64,000 nt of DNA from the NCBI GenBank assembly GCA_030549495.1, contig JAUIRK010000221.1:124001-188000 (forward strand). Direction: 5' to 3'. How positions within the stretch are numbered: position 1 is the stretch's first letter; each line of letters starts with the position of its first letter. Shown one piece after another: positions 56,701 to 64,000 of this stretch. Position numbers and translations under genes: made by a program. This stretch comes from Nectonema munidae. Taxonomy: Eukaryota > Nematomorpha > Nectonematoida > Nectonematidae. The notes beneath the pieces were generated by a model. It saw only the letters and a program-made list of their open reading frames with translations. It was not told the DNA's origin and made no database searches.

Positions 56701-59386
56701 CTGATCCTTTCTTTTTGGGATAAATCAATTTTTTGACAGTTTTGATTGATTTTTATTTAAAAAAAATGAATATCACAACTGAATTACGCATGCTTAAAAA
56801 TGGGTATATATGTGTAAAAAACTTTATATTATTACTTAGATAAAAAGTTTCTTTTTAAGATGAGCTGTCATATATAAATCAATGCTTTGATAACTTTAAT
56901 TGATTTTTATAAAAAAAAATGAATATCACCGCTGAATTCAGCATGCTTGAAAATGGGTATAAATGTGTAAAAAACTTTATAAACTTATTTAGATAAAAAG
57001 TTCCTTTTTGAGATGAGCTGTCACATTTAGATCAATTTTTTAACAGGTTTGATTGATTTTCATAAAAAAATGAATATCACCACTGAATTCAGCATATTTG
57101 AAAATGGGTATACATGCGTAAAAAACTTTATATAATTATTTAAATAAAAAGTTCCTTTTTGAGATGAGCTGTCAAATATAAATCAATTTTTTGACAGGTT
57201 TGATTGATTTTGATAAAAAAAATGGACATCACCACTGAATTCAGCATAGTTGAAATATATATGTAACATCAAAAATATTTATAAAACCTTATTAATATCT
57301 GAGAAAAATGGGGGGGGGGGCACTTTACGCTCCCCCCCCCCCCAGCACTTGAGCGGACAAATTTTGCCCAGCACTAATAGGGTTGATTAAAGTTTTCTTT
57401 AACTATTAATCAGATTAAATTTTATTTTTTTACACTATCTAAATAAATAAAATGGCGACATATAAAACAATTTAATAAATATAAACCAATTTCTGGCAAA
57501 TTACATAATCATTTTGGTTTCAAATTGTTGCATGATGGTAATATTAAAAATGCTGCCAACGTTTATTGCATTCATTGTGAGAAATCGTTTGCTTCATGGA
57601 TCTAACACGTCCCTTACTCATCAGTCATCACCTTCAAAACAAACACTCGCTACAATATTCGAAACTTCAACATGAAAAGTTTCTTTCATTCAATCAGAGT
57701 ACAGCGGCGTCAACATCGACTTCCAAGCAAACTACTTTGAGTACGTTTTGTCGTACACTCGATCAACCCGTGAGTGCTACGGTACAACGTGACATTACAA
57801 TATCACTTGCAAAATGGATAGCAAGCAGTGGCAGACCAATATCGATGAAGATGAGGTCTTCAGCAAGTATTAAGCACAGCGCTTCAAAATTCTGCTTATA
57901 AACTACCTTGTCGGCAAACTATCGGCAAAAATTTGACTGAGATGTTCAACACTAAAATGGAAAGCATTAAAGAAGTAGTGAAAAATTCAAAAGCAATTAC
58001 ACTAACGTCTGATTTTTGGACATCTTTAGGAAATGAAAGTTATTGTGGAATCATTGGCCATTGGATTAATGATGACTGGAGTTTAAAATGTGTTGTTCCA
58101 AGATGCGTTTGTAGTTGAACGTCACTATTCTGCCAATGTTGCTGAGTTATATAAACACTTTGCAAAAGACTGGAATAAAACAGAAAAGATCCAGGTTATA
58201 GTATCTGATGACAATGCACGAAATATGACTTCCGCTGTTATTCAAGCAGGTTTTTCACATATTCCTTGTTTAGTTCATAGCCTACAGTTAAGCATATTGA
58301 ATGGGTTTAAAGCTGCAGATACCTAAGTGTTGTTTGCAAAATTGCAAAATTGTTTCGACTCACCATTGCGTAAGCTACAGCAAGATGTTCCAACAAGATG
58401 GAACAGCGTTCTTTATATGCTGCAAAGTTTGCTGCAGGCTAAAGAGGCATTAAATCTTTACATGTCAACTAAAGAAAAGTACTATTTCGGTTTGAAACTG
58501 TTCGATTCTGATTGGGAAAAAATTTCAAAATACGTCAAAGTTTTAGACATATTCGGACAGGCTACAGTTCTGGAAAAATATGTGATATGTAGCTGTGTAT
58601 TGCCATTATCTTTTTTAACAAAGCATATGAGTGTGAATGATGATTCAGGTTATAGAGGTAGATTCAAAGAAGCCTCAATTAATGACTTTCAAACGTGTAG
58701 CTGATAGGAAAAACATTGCTGTTTTAAAGATTGCAACAGCACTTGATCCACGATATAAAAGCTTGAAGTGCTTATCAGATGATGCAAAAGAACAAACTTG
58801 GTCTCTTATAAACAACAATTAGCAAATAAAAATTGCCTGAAGACAAACACACAAGATAATTCTAATAGTGTCAATAACATTACATGCCAAACAAGTGAAA
58901 ATCATTTCAAGTTGATGGAGATTGACTCAGACTCACAAGAAGATGCTGAAAATGTTTTTGATGAAGTGCAACTGTATAAAATGGAAAAAAAAGTTGTGGA
59001 ATCAGTTGATCCACTACAATGGTGGAAACTTAATGAATATCGATATCCAAAATTGGCATTATTTGCTAAGACTGTACTTTGCATACCTGCTACTTCAGTT
59101 CCGTGTGAACGATTATTTAGCTCTGCTGGTTACATTGTTAACGAAACGCGCCATCACTTGAACCAAATACTGTTAATATGCGTGTGTGTCTACGTAGCTG
59201 GTTATCTGACGATATTTGAAAGAGAAAACGCTTATTACACTTCTTAAATTTAAATGAAAAATATGTTAAATAAATTTGTTAGCAAATGTTATAAACTGAT
59301 GTTTTGATTTAATCGAAATTAACTATTAATTAATCGTTAATATAAAAAGTTAACTATTTAAAATAAATTAATCGTTATGAGCCTTA
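53749..59386 (+). mobile_element. ZBED-type hAT transposon with a TTAA element nested in its left end
   Basis: CATAATAT flanks it exactly (53741-53748 and 59387-59394), the 8-bp duplication of hAT. Ends are TAGAGCTGTGG... and the inverse TAAGGCTCATAACG..., both followed by GATTAATT-rich text. The transposase gene (about 57450-59250) shows TSDFWTSLGNESYCGIIGHW (about 58005-58064) with the first catalytic Asp, VSDDNARNMTSAVIQAGFSH (about 58201-58260) with the second, QQDVPTRWNSVLYMLQSLLQ (about 58378-58437), KIATALDPRYKSLK (about 58727-58768) and [18 protein letters not shown] (about 59086-59139) with the final Glu. Frame changes near 57900, 58100, 58690 and 58800 and a stop at 58324-58326 inactivate it. 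Without the nested element it is about 2.05 kb. Confidence 0.85.
53793..57382. mobile_element. TTAA-flanked satellite-bearing element, copy 2
   Basis: CCCTATTAGTGCTGGGG (53793-53809) after TTAA, and the inverse right end CCCAGCACTAATAGGG (57367-57382) followed by TTGA, which is probably a mutated TTAA. The interior matches copy 1 (16525-20677): array A at about 54180-55340 with fewer units, then array B at about 56400-57270 with fewer units. G and C runs (57309-57344) sit next to the right end. No protein is encoded. It is nested in the left end of the hAT element. Confidence 0.85.
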
Positions 59387-59474
59387 CATAATATGTTTTA
59401 AACTATTTAAATATATGTAGATAAAATGGCGCTGAGTCTTCATAAATAAATAAAAGTTGTAAAGAAAATAAATT

Positions 59475-59585
59475 GAAAACGTTGAGTAAATCTTTATTTT
59501 ATGTCATATATATCTGAAAAAGGTCATAGTGACCGAAATATTATTGCTAGTATTTTGTTAAATAAAAGATTCACTCAACGTTTTC
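59475..59585. repeat. Short inverted-repeat element
   Basis: GAAAACGTTGAGTAAATCTT (59475-59494) recurs inverted at 59566-59585 with one mismatch, and similarity continues a few bases further with one indel. The centre carries GGTCATAGTGACC (59522-59534), itself a palindrome. It looks like a fold-back miniature element. Confidence 0.65.
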
Positions 59586-59587
59586 TA

Positions 59588-62310
59588 TTTAAATATAGAT
59601 TGTGTCTTGTTTTTTTATAATGCCGTAAATAAAAATAAGCATTTAAATAAAGTTTAGAGTTTTTTAAATTTGTTTATCCATCAATACCTATTGATTCGTG
59701 AACAAAGTTTACGCAACTTATGCTAATTAGCATTTATTTTTATAAGCTTGTTAACTTTTTAATGCTCATTAGCATACTCAGCCAACTTTTTAATGATTTT
59801 ATTATTTTCAAGAAATCGATCGGAATCGGACAGTGGTTCCTTACGCGCCTCCAAATGGGTGTTTTGAAATTCTTGCAAACATTTATTTAATCTAAATCCC
59901 CATATGTAATTAAGGAAAAATAAGTTATTTTTAATATTTTTTTTGTTTTTTCATATTCGCATTTTCGATAAATATCTTTGGATCAATAAATTTTAATATT
60001 TGGAATTAAACATTTTCTTTAGATAATAAATTTTGAAAATTATTAGAAATTTAGTATTGCAGCCAAATTTCAAAGATTTGTGATTTGTTTCAAAACACAT
60101 ATTTTGAAATGTTATTTGTGAAGACTTTTTAAGTAAGAAATTTTGAAAATTATATAAAAAAAAGTTCCTTCTCCCCCAAAAAATTGAGGATATGCGCCCC
60201 TGATAAAATCCGAAAACAATAATTGAAAATGGTTTACAATCTTCCAAACTTTTTACAGGAAAAATTATTTCTGAAAATTTGAACTAAACAACAATGCTAA
60301 AATGAAAACCAAAAACTAAAGCATAGCTTTAAAAGTTTTTAAATTTTCCTCCTGGGTTAAGCTTTGGGCGCCCCTCCCCCTCGCTAAATTTTTTAGCTAA
60401 ATCCATCACTGTCACAATGATAGGGTATGGAAACTCGGTTAGATTTTCGCAGCAGCAGAGATGAGTTTAGTACCAGCCAACCGACATGACACCTACTATG
60501 TGGTACTGCTGACTCCATGAGTAGGCTTTAGCTTATGGGTAAGAGATATATGAGCTACTTGTTCATTGGCTCAAGTTGTTCAAGTGTGTGTCTTATTATG
60601 ATCGAGTGTTAACTCCTATGCATTGATTTGCGATGGTGGAATATTGCAAGAGATCAATTATTAAATTTCCCACATCAGGGAAAAAGAATGTTAAAATTGG
60701 ATGTTACCCTGGTAAATTAGTTATCTATTAATGATATTTTGAATACATCGTCTGTTGAATTTATAATAAATCTTTGTTTTTTAAATCTTTATTATTATTT
60801 CATTTTCAGTGCATGATGATTAGTCCCTAAATGTAGGCCTCTGATATGATTATTATTAATCAGGAAAAAATACACATTTATATAAATTGTATAGGGTTCA
60901 ATCTACCAAGAAAGTCAAATTTCTTTATTCAGGAAAAGTTATGTAGCAAGTACAACGATAAGATATGTATGATAGTATTATAAATATTTTATGAGAACAA
61001 CCCCCCCCCCCCCCATTTTTAGGCCGTGTACGGCCCTGAGTGATTTTACAAAGAAGTCAAAAATTCTATTCAAAAATGTTTAATTGAAAGAAGTAATGCT
61101 ATTTCATATGGCGTCTTTTTTATTAAACTAAAATTATTTACATCATCAAACTTCTCATTTATATTTAGGTAGATCGAAAGAAAGGCAGGCTCTTTTATCA
61201 ACTAATTGAGGGTGGCAAACGCATGCGCGAATGGTGGCGCATTGCATAATCTAAAATAGCGAATGGATCACTTTACTTGTTAAAAATTACTCAATTTTTT
61301 TTTTGACATCTTTGATACAGTGAAAATCTAAGGCCAATAAAAACAGTTTTTAGCAGTTTTTACATAAAATGGTAATGAAAAAAATTTATTTTTTCGAAAA
61401 TTCGAAATAAAATGATGCTGAGAAAATTGATAAAGCAGGAGTAAAATTTCATTCACTTGAAATTTTTTTAAATAAAATTTGTGTGATTCAATTTCTATCA
61501 CTAGCACATTTTTTTGAAAGTGGCTGACCTGTTGAAGGCCATTGTGGTTGAAAATTTTCTTTATTTTTCTTTATAAGATCATGTATGATAATTTTACGAT
61601 TTAGAATAGAGTTGAAAAAGAATAGCGCATCATCATCATCATCAGAAAACACTATATTTGGTGCCTACGCTAAAAAATTTTGGCTACCCCCGAAGGATCC
61701 TCTTGTTCTACCGCAAGTGCATGCTCCTAGCTATACGTCTGAAATAATTATAATTGTGAAACTTAAAGTAGAAAATGATTTTAAAATTTTTCCCATTGTC
61801 TCTAGATCTGTATACTCGGTTTAGTACATCGATGAATGTCTTTATTTTGTATCAATAATTTATAATCCTTCATCTATACACATGTTCGCTATAAATCAAA
61901 CGAATCAATGTCGCTCTGACACTTCTTCTATCCCCATATTACAATTCGAATCCCTTTTTTTGACTGTTTGCAATGAAGCATTATATGCCATTTAGGACAA
62001 TTGTTAAAAAAAATTTTTATATTATAATTTTCAGTTTAAGATATCATAATCAATATAGAAATATATTATATACAAAAATTTTGAATTTTTGAAGTCTTTT
62101 CATAAGGAAATTCAGCCGTATGATATATGAATCACTGGTCAAATATGGGTACATTTTTTGAAAGTTCTAAAATTTTAAAAAATCGCTAAGAAATTTTTAA
62201 TATTACAATTATTCTGTTTTAAAACTAAAAAGTAAACAGTTTATTATGCATTATATTAAAAAAAAAGATAAATGTATGTATGTATATATATGTGTGTATA
62301 TATGGGCAAA
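59588..62310. other. Intergenic stretch with decayed element ends
   Basis: CAGTGGTTCCTTACGCGCC (about 59831) and TAGCTAAATCCATCACTG (about 60392-60409) could be two ends of a hAT-like miniature element, but no duplication was found. A C run at 61003-61014 followed by GGCCGTGTACGGCC (61022-61035), a perfect palindrome, looks like a further element end. No gene is recognised. Confidence 0.35.
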
Positions 62311-62313
62311 TAA

Positions 62314-63930
62314 TTATTTTGTATGAAAATCTATAAAACACTTAACATGTACACCCACCTTACACTTTTTACACATAGTTTGTGTCATAGTGTGACAGGG
62401 TCTACATCGGATTCTTCTTTTCTCTTCAGTATTACATACAAAATGATCTTTTTTGTCAAATCTTACTTCATTCACCGGGTTCAAAACACTTTGTCGAGCT
62501 AACATAGATGGCACTCCAAACTTTGACAAAAAAAATTCAACGAGCGCTCTTCGAAAACACAATTGATCCATCCTTTGATTTGCAGTCAATCTGTATATTT
62601 GCCACGCTTGAGATACTGACGTATTGATCAAGTGACTTAAAATGGCCCAATACTATTTTTTGCCTCGAATTGGTACTTGATATTGTGCAATGTTTTAATC
62701 CAATCGATCAACCCATTGCATTTGACTGCTGTAAGCATTGAAAATATTCGGCTGGGAAACGAGAAGTTTCTTCCTTTCTTTACGAGAATATCTTGTAACA
62801 TGAAATAAAGGCTTGTCTGTGCAAGAATTTGAAATTGCGAGTACTGATTTATTGTCATACCACTGGCAAAAGTTGACTCCATCAAATGATAAAATTTGTG
62901 GAAGCCTCTTTTCTTCTCTTTCAAATCTTTCTTTCGGACTTAACTGCGGATGGTCCCAGTTATCTTTTTTCCCATCGAAAGCATTTCGTTAACTAAGTCA
63001 TACGATGAAAAAAAAATATCACACACATAGTGATAATTATTTGGGCACAGCTGATTTAACTTATTGGAAATGTTCGAAACTACTGAGCCCTTTAGACCAA
63101 ATTTTTCTTTTTCACGACTTTCGACATCTTTTCCTTGATATAAGTCAAACGGAACGCAATATCCAGGAGCGATACAATGTGACCATTGTTTATAACCAAA
63201 GCGTATTGGTTTTCCTCGGAGAAATTGTTTTGTCGAGTGACCGCCAAAATATTCAATCATTGTTTCATCAATGCAATGAAACTTAGATGAAGGTGCCCAC
63301 ATAAAAAAATTTGAATTCAGCTTTTCTATCAAGGGACGCATTTTGTCAAATTTATCTTTTTCAAGAAGAGATGTGTTATCACTTATCACACATGTGAAGG
63401 TATTTTTTGATCTCTTCAAAACGCTTACGCCGCATCGATATGAAGAAATCAAAGAGTTGTTGCAGTCTTCTTTCTTGTCCCAGTATAACCTGGAACGTGG
63501 CAGAGAGTCAAAGCTTGAGCAAATTAGTATGCTTATGAAACAAAATATTTCATCACGGAATACATTCAAGTAAAAGTTTTTTTGTAGAGCGTATGTATTT
63601 GACATGTCAACAAACATGTCTCTAACCTCTATGTTTAAAAACATAGCAAGAATATCTAATATTTGAAGCGGTTGATCATGAAGTTGAGTGAAAAGCTCTT
63701 CTTCAAAGATTTTCAACTGTCCACAATACCCCATTCGACACTCTTTACTTTTTTGTGAGGATTTGTTTCACACATTTCTTCTTCCTAATTATTTTCACTG
63801 TCAAATTGTGCTGAAGCCGCTAATTGATTGGAGTTGAAATTGTTATACTCAAAACAACCATTATTTCCCGAAATCGAGCAAGCATCTAAAGGGGGTTCAA
63901 TGAAAAACCTAAAATTACTTGTTTCTTCTT
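62314..63930 (-). mobile_element. PGBD-type piggyBac transposase relic
   Basis: Minus-strand frames read through most of a transposase. An acidic N-terminus lies at about 63930-63740. The long frame 63734-62940 carries FHCIDETMIEYFGGHSTKQF (first catalytic Asp), LRGKPIRFGYKQWSHCIAPG and NYHYVCDIFFSSYDLVNEML (second Asp). The frame 62924-62637 carries a WYDNKSV-like stretch only out of frame, then LIDWIKTLHNIKYQFEAKNS, the region of the third Asp. The last frame (62631-62314) gives QRMDQLCFRRALVEFFLSKF and a cysteine-rich tail, IRCRPCHTM...MCKKCKVGVHVKCF. Frame changes near 62935 and 62635 and inside 62640-62830 break it. It belongs to the PGBD2/3-like group and differs from the two other piggyBac subfamilies here. 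No ends were identified. Confidence 0.8.
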
Positions 63931-64000
63931 CATCAAATCATATATGAACATTTAATAGAATATGAATGAGTAAATAACAGAGCTCTGCGGGGAAGTAAAT

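Noticed and set aside
61003-61014. C run as a functional signal
   Set aside because: Homopolymer runs near element ends are common here and their length is prone to sequencing error.

Overview
The window looks like AT-rich, intron-containing, transposon-dense invertebrate chromosomal DNA. Arthropod is my best guess, perhaps a crustacean such as a copepod. That rests on the host proteins and the repeat mix, not on a diagnostic marker. No bacterial, organellar or rRNA sequence is visible. I found no LTR retrovirus-like or Polinton element with usable evidence.

Three host genes can be supported. (1) The first coding exon of a typical 2-Cys peroxiredoxin lies on the minus strand at 3891-4141; the rest of the gene is not visible and probably lies beyond the left edge. 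(2) An apparently intact, single-exon COG6 gene (Golgi tethering complex subunit) lies on the plus strand at 23787-25595. (3) A complete NAD-dependent glycerol-3-phosphate dehydrogenase gene (GPD1/GPDH) lies on the minus strand from 44981 to 25901, with eight coding exons that join without a break into 358 residues. COG6 and GPDH converge, with about 300 bases between their stop codons. GPDH links glycolysis to glycerolipid synthesis and the glycerol-phosphate shuttle; COG6 acts in Golgi trafficking. Nothing suggests the two work together beyond adjacency.

The remaining sequence is mostly mobile-element sediment. From left to right: an RTE-like LINE relic fused to a hAT 3' end (1.5-3.7 kb); a relic of an unclassified repeated protein family followed by a piggyBac relic (5.6-7.5 kb); hAT-like and TTAA miniature elements (8.8-11.2 kb); an antisense R1/Jockey-like LINE relic (13.1-14.9 kb); a 4.15 kb TTAA-flanked element made largely of two satellite arrays (16.5-20.7 kb); a ZBED5-like hAT relic and miniature elements (20.8-22.9 kb). 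GPDH introns 4-7 carry a piggyBac, a 2.5 kb hAT with a perfect 8-bp target duplication and a SINE inside it, a second piggyBac that contains an RTE tail and a 1.1 kb palindromic-ended element, and a Tigger-like derivative. Upstream of GPDH are a nearly whole pogo-like element (45.9-47.5 kb), an unclassified relic (49.5-50.5 kb), and a 5.6 kb ZBED-type hAT (53.7-59.4 kb) that holds a second copy of the satellite-bearing TTAA element. A PGBD-type piggyBac relic closes the window (62.3-63.9 kb).

The most unusual material is in three places: a pair of elements with GGT-N3-(C/A)(G)GACATTT ends and 8-bp target duplications (22275-22838, 35682-36769); the two satellite-filled TTAA elements; and the unclassified protein-family relics. 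Family names are from recognition of motifs, without database searches.
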